From Gnetum montanum (taxonomy: Eukaryota; Streptophyta; Gnetopsida; Gnetales; Gnetaceae), in NCBI GenBank assembly GCA_015680685.1, contig MNCI01009454.1, forward strand, positions 76,212-140,211: a stretch of DNA of 64,000 nt, written 5' to 3'. How positions within the stretch are numbered: position 1 is the stretch's first letter; every line of letters starts with the position of its first letter. This document shows positions 35,028 to 46,399 of this stretch, one piece after another. The translations under genes and the position numbers were made by a program. The notes below the pieces were generated by a model. That model was not told the origin of the DNA, did not search any database, and saw only the letters and a program-made list of their open reading frames with translations.

Positions 35028-35938
35028 TGATAAATCACATTTTTTTTGGTTGTGATATTGAACATCTAATATTAGAGTGGCAATATCACATACCAAATAT
35101 CAGGGCACAAGCTATGATGGTGAATATCCAATATCGTGGACGTGTGTTTACCTATAAATATGACACTTTGACGCAAAACTCAAGTAATAATTCAATCTAA
35201 CCTTAGTGAAACTCTTTTAGTTTTTCTTTGTGATTTTAGATTTAAGTACTTAGCAATGTGTGCCTATAATGTTGTGTTAAGTAATTTAATGGAGTCTTTA
35301 TTTGAGCATCTTATACTTGGACACAAATATGAATGGCAATAAAGATCAAGATTAATTTTTACCATTGTAGCATCCACTTAGTTTCTTTATTATTTACTTA
35401 AAATAATGTTTACCATTTTCCCATAGACTATTGTTTACTATTTTCTTAGTTACCATTTACTTTCCCATGAACTTTACTTTTACTGTTGTTAAGCGGAATG
35501 GATAAGACTGATTTTGAGTGTAAAGTGTGTTCATTTGGTAATCCAATAGTATTATTTCTTGGTTCACCTAGTAGCAAAATACTTGGTAATCTAATTAATG
35601 ATTACATAAGTTCAAGAAATGTGTGGAAAATCAGGATTAGTTATCCATTAGCTAGGATAGACTAGATTTGTTTACTATTTTCTTAGACTTTAAAATTCTT
35701 TTCATTCACATTATGCTTACTAGGAGCAGTATGGTCTAGACAACATCAATTATCATATACCTCACTGTGAGTTAAACCAAATGCATCAATTTTACTAGCT
35801 CACATGGGACAAAAATGATCATGAACTTTAACCAATTACTAGCATAATCACATTGCCTCATCCACAAATTACAATTGGGCTATGCGTGAGCACTTGTATC
35901 TTGTATGGTTGGGTTTTGGATTACTCCATCACTCATTA
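35028..35938 (+). repeat. 3' LTR of element B
   Basis: It pairs with 9484-10394 and has the same length. It runs from TGATAAATCA to CTCATTA. The purine-containing tract CATGGGTGTA precedes it. TATA box CTATAAATA lies near 35153. Confidence 0.88.
35054..35101. promoter_or_regulatory. U3 GATATC box array in 3' LTR of B (decayed)
   Basis: GATATT, AATATT, AATATC and AATATC start at 35054, 35068, 35082 and 35096, still exactly 14 bp apart. The G to A changes fit loss of CpG where the box was flanked by C (CGATATCG). Confidence 0.58.
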
Positions 35939-36419
35939 ATGGTTAAGTTTTATTCCTTAGCAATCTAGGTAATCAAGATTGTGGGTTTGCCTGATTAGAT
36001 TGTGATCAATATAGGGCTTTTTTATGTAGCATTTTTCATATAAATTTCAACATCTTATAGACCCAAAGCTATTTCTTAGGGATTTTATTTTGTACTAAAT
36101 TCTATATAAAAACTTGGGGTTGTTGCAATAAGGCTACATACTACTAGAAATTCCTATGATTGGTAGTTTATATATATAGTCAAACCAATGTTAATGTCTT
36201 AGTGTAGTTGAAATTTTATATATGGTCAAACAAACATTAAGGTTTTTGTCTTCAATTTTTTTAGTACTAACATTTATTTTTTGTAATTACTCGTTGTTTT
36301 TCTTACTCATCATCTTCCTCACTTGTTCAAATAATTAGATGATCTTGTTGAATATTGAAGATTTGTATTACAAATCAAAATTTACAACTAGTTAGATAAA
36401 CTAGAGCTAATTGTACAAT
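35939..36419 (+). other. AT-rich interval with duplicated TATA-like block upstream of C accessory ORF
   Basis: No coding frame is supported. TTTATATATATAGTCAAACC at 36167 and TTTTATATATGGTCAAAC at 36214, about 48 bp apart, look like a tandem duplication. They sit roughly where the TATA module lies in A and B, but no 14-bp box array is visible before them. The 5' limit of element C is not recognisable. Confidence 0.45.
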
Positions 36420-38952
36420 ATGAGAAAGTCAAGTAGGTTTATGGACTATTCAATTGAAGCTTTTTCTTGGAATTGGTACTAGAAGAAGTTTTCCCACAAT
36501 CACAAGGGTCTCATATGTGGTCCATTCTCACCACTAGTGGAGAATGGTATATGGGGGAGACTTATCTATTTTGGAATAATTGATAGGGAGATGCATCTAT
36601 AAAGATCAAAGACATCACCGTGTCCTACTTAGTTTAGGGTATTGTGAAGGTCCTTAATTTTCCTAACCCTAGGGCAAAGTTGACATTGAAGCTAAGAAGG
36701 AATGGGTCTAGCATTGTTATGGAGTGAACCATAAGGAGTATAGTGTTCTTACAAAGGCAAAGCATGCATATTTGAAGATTTTAGCCTATCACCTGAGCCC
36801 AATGGTGAGGGCCATCAAGGTGATAGCCTTCTCTACCTAGGCATGTGCTTCTCTAAGTAGAAAATTCCAGGATAACCTACACCATCTCATTTATCTAGAG
36901 ATCAAAAAGTGCTTTAAGAAAAATGAGAAGGGAAGGAAGACACTTCCCTTTCCATGCCTCATTCAAAAATTGTGTAAGAGGAGAGGGATAACGTGTTATT
37001 CCAACGATGTGGTTTACCATGCTCCAATTGCATCATGGTAAGAGATGATAAAGGATAAGGTAGTAGCTAAGATACAAGAAGAGGAGAGGCCACCACCATC
37101 ACCACCTATAGGAGAAAATATACTAGAGGTGCTTGTAGTTACCAAAAGACTCAAAATGCTTTAGTAGTAGCAAGTGTAGTAACACCAAGGCTTAGTAGGT
37201 GGTGGGAAGTCCTCAGTTTACCATATAGTCTTGAGCCATCTCAACAAGGTCACCAGGACCATTAGTTGGCTAGATTGGAAAACAACCCTATTATTCTTAG
37301 CTCACAGGAACCAGGTGCTTGCAAGATCCAATCCAAGTGCTTGAGAGGTCATGGTCTCCATTAGTGGACAAAAATTCCCCAAAATTTTAGGAAATTCTAC
37401 AACCTTCTTTGTCAAGTTTGAGGAAGGTAAGGGGGTGATTGTCCTAGTTATGAAGCACAACGTCTAAGAGACAATAGCAGAAGTGGTGGCTAATAGGTGG
37501 TTGAAGCCTTGAATGCTCCTATGGTGGTTATACTAGACATTACCATAATGGTAGACATCCATGCATTCATAGGAGTAGGGAGAGGTCAATTAAGCACTAT
37601 CCAACATGAGGAACTATTAGAATGATTAGTAGGAACTAGGATATCACTTTTGAAGATCTTTGATCTTGCAAATTAGATCACTGTGAACTAATCGTAGCTC
37701 CTTGAGATGAAGGGAAAGTTGTTAATTGCTAATGCATAACTAATGGAGGCCACCACTACGAATTAATGGTTGGCCATCGAAGTTACAAAATTACATGCCC
37801 ATCTCTCTAATCCTACAATTCTTAGGTTAAAGCTTACCAGGGATGAAGCTTTCTAGCAGCTTCAGCATAGATTACAAGAGGCTAAGAATGTAAAGGAGGT
37901 AGTAATCTTTGACATGTACTTGTCAAAATCCATGACCTTCAACACCAACAAGGACTTGTCAACAGGCCAAAAGGAGAACTTGGTCTTGAAAAGGGATAAT
38001 AATCACCTACAGAATGTTGAGCAACAAAAGAAAAAATGATTGAATTCATTCATCAATAGCAGGAGCAACTAGTCAAGGTAAACCTAGCTTTGAGGAGGTT
38101 GGAAATGGAGAATTGTAATCTTTTGATGGAGGAAGTCTCTACACTTTACCAAAAGAGAGTCATTGAGGTAGCTACTTGGAATAATGAAGCCTTGAAATTT
38201 GGATGGGTGAAAAATGATTACATGGACCAAGTTAAACTCTTCAAAGAGATCAATGAAAAGGTGATTAAATTGGTAAATGTGATGATGAACAAGGCCCTTT
38301 AGCAACTCCAACAATGAGGTGGCAACCCATCTTTGATGGAATGAATGTGTACAATAAAGCTAGATTTGCTTGAAGGAGTTGCATATTGAAGAGATGACCA
38401 AATACATGGAGCTCACTAATTTCCATTACATAAACTTGTTGATGTTAATAGTAGGAAGACCAAGGTTAGAATTGAAAAATAGGTCACCAATTCTAACCTA
38501 TATGAGATGGAATTCAAGAATTACAAAGAGACAAAACAAATGTTAAAGACAACCAACATAGAGCTTGAAGTTCTTAGGAACAATTTCATTGATCAATGAT
38601 CTACTGCTGAGAACTTGGCCAAAAGGATGAACAACTACCATGAGCTATAGAACTTATTAAAGATGTTTGACATTGAATGTAAGTAATTTGCAGCTTGGTT
38701 CATCAACACATTGAAACTGTTATCTTTAATGCCATGCTTGTGGGACATACTTACACCAACCCACATCAATGAAGCTATGTGAACTTCTTACAACCCACAT
38801 GGCAAGGAAGAAAAGATGAAAGCATTGTTGGATGCTTCAAAATCCTAGCAAAAGTAGCCACAATAGTAGGTCATCCTCAATCTCCACTAGCACCAAAACC
38901 TATTGAAGGTTCTTTAGTACCACAAAAGCCTCCACCTATGTGCTCTATTTGA
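36420..38952 (+). pseudogene. Element C accessory (env-position) ORF with coiled-coil-like tail
   Basis: The N-terminal part has HCYGVNHKEYSVLTKAKHAY, then LKILAYHLSPMVRAIKVIAF, then KTLPFPCLIQKLCKRRGITC at about 36930-36990, the best-preserved copy of the block shared with A and B. The frame 38090-38302 (RRLEMENCNLLMEEVSTLYQ onward) shows the Lys/Glu/Leu-rich tail. The end is TGA at 38950-38952 after QKPPPMCSI, parallel to the PLP ends in A and B. The start cannot be placed. Stops are frequent. Confidence 0.6.
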
Positions 38953-39197
38953 GAATTCATCATGTCTTTATAAATTTCATAAGCACCTACTGTAATTTTT
39001 TATAAAGTGTCCAAATATTGATGTAATGTGTACTCATTTTTTAAAAAATGTACAATTTAGCACTTAGAGTTAGTTAGAGTCACTTAATCAGTTTGTTGTC
39101 TTCTTGTTGATAAATTCCATACTTTTCAAAATTTTGTAAGAAGCCCAATCCTACTTTTCTTCACTTGAGGATGAGTTTTTAGTCAATCATGAAGGTA

Positions 39198-39954
39198 TGA
39201 TGAGTTATGAATTAGAAAAGTTGCATTGATGGGCATGCACTGATGCAACCCTATCGACATATCCCCATTGATGCATGGTAGGATACATTAACATATATGC
39301 ATCAATGTTGATGCAAGAATTACCTATATAAATGCACTCATCACCTGCATTTATGATACTTAAAAATCTTATCGTAGCTAGGTTCTTGTAGTTTTGACTT
39401 CCTAGAGTTAGAATAGTTTACCTTTGAGTGCTCATAGTGTGTATTTAAGAGATTGTATAGTGCTTTATTTAAGTGCCTATGTACTTGAATGCATTGACAT
39501 GAACACCAATAAAGTTAGGATTTCCTATATCCATTGTAGCTCTTAAAATAGTTTACTCTTTACATTCTACACTTTACATTTATGGATTTAAATAATTAAT
39601 GCAAGTAATCATAAATACATAAGTATGACCACATTGAGCATAACATATTGCACTTAGTAATCATAGTAGTGGATATTTGGTAACTCTAGTCATAGCCACC
39701 TGGTAACCTAGTAGCATTAGTATGAGTTTGGGATGTCTACAACAAGTGGGGATGTTTACTTTACATTAGAATAGTTAGTAACTACATTAGCTAATTAGTT
39801 AGATCATTAATTGTTAAATATTCATCCACTCATCTAGTTGTTAGGATAACAATATATTAAAAGTTCTTATAAAAATATACATCATGTGCCTTCACTCATA
39901 TTTAACCATACATATTGATAACAAATAAGCATGAGTTAGGAAGACAATGGTCGT
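39198..39954 (+). repeat. 3' LTR of element C, left portion
   Basis: It starts TGATGAGTTATG after a purine-containing GAAGGTA. A TATA box CTATATAAATG is at about 39334. The remaining 134 bp are at 49941-50074. Box array: ATTGATG, ACTGATG, ATCGACA and ATTGATG at 39225, 39239, 39253 and 39267, each exactly 14 bp apart. Confidence 0.82.
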
Positions 39955-40742
39955 TGATGAGCGATGAGGTATCCCTATGCTCAACCATACGAATACGAGT
40001 GTACACGCACGATCCAATCAAATTCCAAGGACTAAGTCCTTATGTGCCTTTGTGGAACAAGGACGGGTTAATTAATCATTGTTTTCCCAAGCTTACTTGT
40101 ATAGCATGATTCTATGGTTAAGTAAACTTGAGGTATATGATTTTTATGGCTTTTATGTTTTTATGTCCTAGTGCTACAAAGGGAGGAGAGAGATAATTAA
40201 GTAACTAATTTAATTTAGCTACTCAACTATGCTTTAACTAGTCCTAACAATAACATCTATTCTCACTTGTCATACACATCCTGAACTAGTACAACACTAC
40301 TGGGATTACCAAACGCTAATTGTTACTAGGTTACCAAGCGTTACACACATGCTCAAAGTGGTCATACTAAGTGTGCTTACTTAGGAGAGTTGTAGGGTGA
40401 GAGAGAGAACATTAATTAACTAATAAAAGCATTAAGTAACAATAATTAACATTAATTAATCTATTCTAAATGTTGCAAGGTTTATCACAAAGTTTGTCTT
40501 TATTATCATACACAAGATGTGCTCAAGTACACAATGCTCAAATAAAGATCCATTTACTTTATGACTCCTACTGTAGGCACTCAGAAATAATTCTATCTCT
40601 GGAAAGGAAAAAAGGCAAGAGTTTGGATAAGGGATTAAGACTAATTGCCAAAACCAAGTGTGTCAGCCTCTTATTTAGAGACAATGAGGTAGGTCTTGAT
40701 ATCGTGGATGCAATATTATTGTCCCAATATCATGGTTCATCA
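39955..40742 (-). repeat. 3' LTR of element F
   Basis: It pairs with 49133-49940; by eye the first 350 bp differ at roughly one base in ten. U3 boxes GATATC, AATATT and AATATC start at 40698, 40712 and 40726 (14 bp apart). The purine tract (minus GTTGTGGGGGTA) abuts it at 40743. Confidence 0.87.
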
Positions 40743-42600
40743 TACCCCCACAACTAAATGAAAACTCATCCTCGAGTTCCTTACAATATATTTGGAAAGT
40801 ATGGGATTATTGACTAAATGACACTGATGATGGAATAGGATGATAGACTCAAAGTGCCTAGTGAATGGATCTAAAATCATATTACAAAATTGGTGTTCAT
40901 GCCCATTTTGGTGAACACCATACATAAATGACATCCAGGTCCTCATTTGACAACTTGAAGCGAGAGGAAAGAAAATGAGGAGCATTGTTGCTGATGCCAA
41001 GATTGCACCTTCCGTTGTTTATCCATAACCATGTGACCAAACTTGTTCCTTTCGTGAATGTTCCCACTCCAATCCATCGTGAGTGCTCCCTCCTAGCCTA
41101 GTCCATTATTCATATGATCACCATATGCACACACAACACAGTCATAAATTAGCAAGGATAGATAAGCCATCATGTAGTTGATACCTTGCCTTGATATGAA
41201 GCACATTAGCTAGGTTGTGGGTATGGAAGATACTGGGTTAGAGGTTTATGATGTAGGAGTGAGATAAATTTGAAAAATTTGGGACAAGGCCCCCACAACT
41301 AAGAGTGAACCTCCAGTAGTGATAGTTTGGAAAAATATAAGGAACAAGGAAGATGAGAGAAATAACAATGGTGAAGCCAATAAAATGGATGTCATGGATG
41401 GGGATGAAATGAGAAATGGTTGATTGCAAAGAATGTTAAAGGAAAAGAACTTAACAATTTCAAAATAAAGGAATGTTAGTGGGTCCTCCTCAAAGCAAGC
41501 CCATGCCCTTATGACCTAACAAACCCACAAACTAAAGAGTCCGTAGGCTCTTGGAATGACATATGGAAACAATGGTTAACAACTTACCCATAAGAATTTA
41601 CTGAAGACTAACAATGCATCGACCAAGACATAGACTAATCATAAAATTGGCAATGAGGTGGAATATGGGAAGAAATATGGAAGGAGAGGAGAAAAAGGAA
41701 TGGAATCCCAAGAGCAAGGTTGTGTAAAGTCCCTTGTGTAGTGTGTGGTTAAGATGACTAAGTAGAATTCATTCCAAATCCAGATTCAAACAAACCACAT
41801 CTAGTGACCTCGCATCAACACACTTGACCAATCCATCCTCCTGAAGCAATAAGAATGCTTCCATGAAAAGTCACCACCATTCCAAGAAAAGTGAGATGAA
41901 GAAGCAGGAAGCAAGATAGGGCCTTAGTTAGAGGGAAACTTCAGGCATGGGTAACATGTCTTTCCAGTGCCATAAGCAGTGCTTGTAGCCCAGTTTTTTT
42001 ATTATGTCTAAGGGGTGTGCTTTGAATTCTCACTAGTTGTTTTTTTTTTGCATGAGAACCACACCATGCAAAGACTTATTTTTATTTTTATTCAATCAAG
42101 TTCCTGATGTTTGGTGATTGGTGGAATGGTAGAAAACCCATGAAAAGCATCCAAGTTTCCAAGAGAATAGCCAACACAAATGCATTGAATCCCTTTGAAG
42201 TCACACCATTTTCAACCATTAAGTCTTTCCTTGGTTTGAAGAATACCAAGCCACCAATTCATTAATAAGTTTACTTAGAAAAAAAGGACAACACACTTCC
42301 AAAACAAAGGAAGACCATAGAGTTGAATGGATGAATGGATGATGTGGACTCATTTCCTGTTTTATCAAAAGAAACCATATCTTAGTATCAACATTGAAAA
42401 TAAAAGGCAAAAACCAAACATTAGCAACCAACATCATTATAATACAATCCATCATCATGAGCACTTACTGTAAGATGAATAAAAGCAAATCAAACAAAGA
42501 AATAGTAAAAATATGAACGATGGTGTAAGACAAAAAATAAGTAAAATTGAAAAATGTGCAAAACAGAAATGTGTAAAACAAAAATAAAAAAGAAACTTAG
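40743..42600 (-). other. Element F region between pol and 3' LTR, no accessory ORF
   Basis: No gene is seen. Its right part (41900-42500) matches the spacer of A (GGCCTTAGTTAGAGG, GGATGATGTGGACTCATTTCC). Its left end resembles the sequence after the accessory ORF in A (CCCCCA..ATTAAA, then GGTGTTSA..AACACCA). The accessory ORF and the promoter-like array have therefore been lost or were never gained. Confidence 0.6.
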
Positions 42601-42612
42601 GGCTTTGAATGG

Positions 42613-43990
42613 TTAGCATTGGTAGCTATCTTTCCCATGACTGAGGTGGTAGGAGGCAATCTGAAATAGAGAGCACGGTTGTCCACCAATAGATGTAGTA
42701 TGGATGCTGGCTATCGTAGGATCATGGAAGGGTTTGGTTTGTTGGATGTTCACCAGTAGTTTCTTATCTAAGCTCTCAGGTTTGTAAATCATCATGGCCA
42801 CTGAAGGAAAAGTTTCATAGATAATATAAGGTCCTTCCCACAGTGTTTGGAATTTAGTGCGTTGTGGCACATGTGTGGGATTCTAGTAGAGAACCTTATC
42901 TCCTAGTTGATATTTAACTTTCCTAATCCTTAAGTCATAATATTGTTTATTGAAGGCCTTGTGCAATTCGTTAGATGATAAAGAGGCTAATCGATTCTCA
43001 TCTAGCAAGTTAAGGGTCATTAACCATTCTTTTTGTGCTAGATCAAGGTCAAGGTTGAGATCACACACCATCGATAGTGTTTAGAGTTCTACTTGAATAG
43101 GAAGCATTGGAATTTTTTCGTACACTAACTCATACGGAGAGTAGCCTATAGGGAGTTTCCATGTGGAGCGGTATGCCTAAAAAGCATCGTTCAGTTTGGC
43201 AATCTCGCCTATACTTACTAATAGTTCTTGTTAATATTTTCATAATCTCCCTATTGGTGATTTTGGCTTGACCATTTACTTGGGGGTAATATGGCATAGT
43301 TAGTTTATGTTCAACCCCTAAGTGTTTCATCAACTTTCGAAAAGCTACACATGTAAAATGTGTGCCATTATTAGAAATAAGTGCATGAGGTATTCCAAAC
43401 TTGTTTACAATTTGTTGTTGAATGAATCATGTAGCTATAGTTGATGTACAATCCTTAACAATAGCTACTTCTATCCATTTTGTAAAGTAGTCAACGATAA
43501 CAACAATGTAGGCTTTTCCATTGGACATTGGTGTAATAGGCCCCATAAAAAAAATTCCCCATATGTTGAAGGGTTCTAAGGATTGAATCCATTGCTGTGG
43601 ACCCTCCATTCTAGCAATCATTCCCCCATCACATTGACAATGCTTACAAGATTGAATGAAATGATGGGTATCTCGAAACAATATAGGCTAATAATATCTT
43701 GCAAGTAGGATTTTAATGGTTGTTCATCTTCCAATATAATGACCCCCACAAGGACCCTCATGAGCATCTTGGAAAAGTTGTAATTGATCTATCTCGGGAA
43801 CACACCATTGGACCAAGCCATCGGGACATACTTTATAAAGTTGCCTGTTGATTTCCATAAAATACTTGGCTCAGTGAAGAAACTATTATTTTTTTTAGCG
43901 TCTAACTCTTGTCGTGTTTGTTGTGTAAGGAGATAGGNCATTTTTTTTAGCGTCTAACTCTTGTGGTGTTTGTTGTGTAAGGAGATAGGT
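42613..43990 (-). pseudogene. Element F integrase (degenerate)
   Basis: Frames in order show SCKHCQCDGGMIARMEGPQQ with the end of the zinc-binding part (43427-43681), FFMGPITPMSNGKAYIVVIV and DYFTKWIEV of the catalytic core, and MKHLGVEHKLTMPYYPQVNG (43130-43333). The catalytic Glu position in the NxE block reads TNREIMK. The C-terminal frame 42613-42870 has KFQTLWEGPYIIYETFPSVA and LLVNIQQTKPFHD. A single N at 43938 with about 50 duplicated bases lies near the start. Confidence 0.82.
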
Positions 43991-44178
43991 GAGAATACTA
44001 CTATACCAGTTTGTCTCCATGGTCAATTAATTAGTTACTACACCTACAAAGAGAAGTTCATTAGGGAAATGATCAAAAATTGATACTCGTCCTCTTTGTT
44101 GTCCCATTGCAATTGAGATAAATGATTAGCAACTATGTTCTTGGTGTCTTTTTGATCAATCATCGTAAGATCGAACTC

Positions 44179-44463
44179 CTATAAGATTACAAGCCATCGT
44201 ATAATGTGAGGGCTCACCATTGGTTTATTCTGTAGGAACCAAATTGCACTATGGTTTGTGTGTACAAATACCTTATAGTCCAAAACATAGTGCCTAGATT
44301 TTTCTAGTGCAAACACTACAACCATTAGTTCTTTCTTTGTTGTGGTGTAGTTAAGTTGTGCACTACCAATACTTCTACTTGCATAGTGGATGTAATAAGG
44401 ACATTTTTGGTCATCTAACTGTGTAAGTATGGCTCCTAAAGCATAGTTGGACATGTTAGTCAT
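44179..44463 (-). pseudogene. Element F RNase H (open segment of broken pol)
   Basis: The 94-residue frame reads MTNMSNYALGAILTQLDDQK, YYIHYASRSIGSAQLNYTTT, KKELMVVVFALEKSRHYV and HTNHSAIWFL, the full block order of Ty3 RNase H. The first catalytic Asp position appears as Asn (MTNMSNY where IDASNY is usual). Confidence 0.82.
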
Positions 44464-44532
44464 TATATGGAATGGTCTAGACTAGTCAGGAGCTTGTAGA
44501 ATGGGTGTTTCTAAGAACTTCTATTTTAAAGT

Positions 44533-45665
44533 TTAGAAAGCTAATTTGCATTCCCTGGTCCATTCGAAAGGTACGTCATTTTTCGTTAGTTCGACCAATG
44601 GTTTTGCAACCTTTGAAAAGTTCTCAATAAAGCNCGTTAGTTCGACCAATGGTTTTGCAACCTTTGAAAAGTTCTCAATAAAGCATCTATAATTGCCAGT
44701 GTGTCCAAGGAATGACCAAATATATTTTACAGTTTCAGGTTGCTGAGTAATTCCTTGGATAACTTTGATCTTTTCGGGATCTACCTTTATCCTTATTTGT
44801 GAGATCTTATGCCCTAGTACAATGCCTTCTTGGACCATTAAATGGCTTTTTTTGCTAGTTAATCCTTAAGTTGGTTTCTACATATCATTTTTGTAGTTGC
44901 TCTAACTAGTCCAAGGCTTGATCAAAGTTCACCCCATAGGTGGAGAAGTCATCCATGAAGACCTCCACACCATTTCCTCTACTACTGGAATATGCTTAGA
45001 ACTAATCATTGAAACATTGTAGGGGCATTGCATAAGCCAAACGACATCTATTTATATGAAAATTTTCCCCAAGAACTGGTGAACGTAGTCTTGTCTTGGT
45101 CTTCTATGGCTATTTGTATTTGGTTGTATCCACTGTACCCATCCAGAAAACTATAGTAGTGATGCCATGCAATGGTGTCTAAGACTTGGTCGACAAATGA
45201 AAATAGAAAGTGGTCTTTGAATGTTGCCATATTCAGTAGCCTAAAATCTATGCACATCCTCCATTTACCTCCCTTTTTGGGCACAATAACTAAGGGAGTA
45301 ACCCATTCACTATTAGCAATGGGGTATATGAACTCAACTTTTAGAAGCTGTTCGATTTCTTCCTTAACCACTTGCTTAAGCTTTGGGTTGAGTCACCTTT
45401 GCGGTTGTCTTCGAGGCTTCATGGAGGGATCGATGTAAATTCTATGTTGGCATATCCTAGGATCTATTCTTGTTAATTTGAGATATGACCAAGCAAAGAC
45501 TTTCGACCATTTATTTATTACCTTCAGCAGTCTCTCTTTTTGTTGAGGAGTGAGCTTAGCATTAATAATTACCAATTTTCCATTCTTGAGAAACATGTAT
45601 TCCATACTAATGGGCAATGGTTTTAACTCAAGGGGCTCCTGCTTAAACTTATTATGGATTTCCAA
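44533..45665 (-). pseudogene. Element F reverse transcriptase (near-intact motifs)
   Basis: The frame 45393-45665 (LLKVINKWSKVFAWSYLKLT, then RIYIDPSMKPRRQPQR) leads into 45048-45371, which has TPLVIVPKKGGKWRMCIDFR, FVDQVLDTIAWHHYYSFLDG and YSGYNQIQIAIEDQDKTTFT. The catalytic GVEVFMDDFST is intact at about 44935-44970. The thumb segment 44533-44838 has VQEGIVLGHKIS and VDPEKIKVIQGI. A repeated FIENFSKVAKPLVELT comes from the single-N join at 44634 and is not biological. Confidence 0.86.
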
Positions 45666-45699
45666 ATTCCCCCAATTGATATTTTCAATGTTAAGACTT

Positions 45700-46330
45700 G
45701 GAAGTTGGTGATGGACTTGCTCTAATGTGTCTATGCTATCGATGTAAGTGCAAGTCAGACCCTCAGTTGGTTCTATGCATATAGTTGAATTGCTCTCTTA
45801 ATTAGCTATCAGCCACTAGGTGCCTTCTTATCTTGTGGTTGCTACATACAAGCATCTTTGTATATTGGTTACTTGTGCACACTGGTTATATGAAAGCAAT
45901 GTTAAACGTTGTATGAATCTGCACGTAGTTGCACCCTGTGTCACTGTATGCGATGCATGGAACTTTCTTCTTATCAATCTTTCCAAACACATTTTTCTTG
46001 GATATTTCTAGGGAAAGATCACAGATTCCTAGGCACATGTCGATTATGCTTAGCCATGCTATTCCCATTATGATTGGGAAGTTCCCCTTACCATTATTTA
46101 CTTGAATCACTAGGAAGTTAGTTGGATATGACCATTCACAAATAGTGGTAACAATGTTCTCCACTAGTCCTAATGGAACAGTGATGGACTGGTTGATCAA
46201 CTCTAAGTGAATGTTACTCTTTTTTAGTGGAGGCAGGTTCCAGGCCTTGTACATTTCTTGAGAGATTAGGTTGATACCAGAACCTAAATCCAAAAGAGCT
46301 TTGCACAGCTCATTCCTAACGATCTGTAAA
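45700..46330 (-). pseudogene. Element F aspartic protease
   Basis: The 135-residue frame at 45886-46293 starts within LLDLGSGINLISQEMYKAWN (catalytic D-L-G-S, the form common in Athila-type proteases) and continues with LPPLKKSNIHLELINQSITV, WSYPTNFLVIQV and GIAWLSIIDMCLGICDLSLE. It would mature the gag-pol polyprotein. A short tail joins it to RT. Confidence 0.82.
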
Positions 46331-46399
46331 TATATAAGAGGACTCCCAAGATTAGAGAATTTCCTAGGAAGATGGCTAGCTTTTATCTAATCGGTGAAG

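Larger units (their letters stand above)
9484..35938 (+). mobile_element. Ty3/Gypsy element B (Athila-like), split by element A
   Basis: Two LTRs, each 911 bp (9484-10394 and 35028-35938), share orientation and content. Between them lie a tRNA-Asp-type primer site, gag, pol, a spacer, an accessory ORF and a purine tract before the 3' LTR. Element A (16661-29925) interrupts pol. Excising it and one copy of its target duplication leaves about 13.2 kb and rejoins the reading frame. Flanks GTGAT and ATGGT match at three of five bases with two transitions, so the target duplication is only tentative. Many in-frame stops show B is dead. Confidence 0.9.

Noticed and set aside
44584-44684. Tandem duplication of an RT segment in F
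   Set aside because: It flanks a single N with a duplicated block of about 50 bp, as at three other sites; treated as an assembly artefact.
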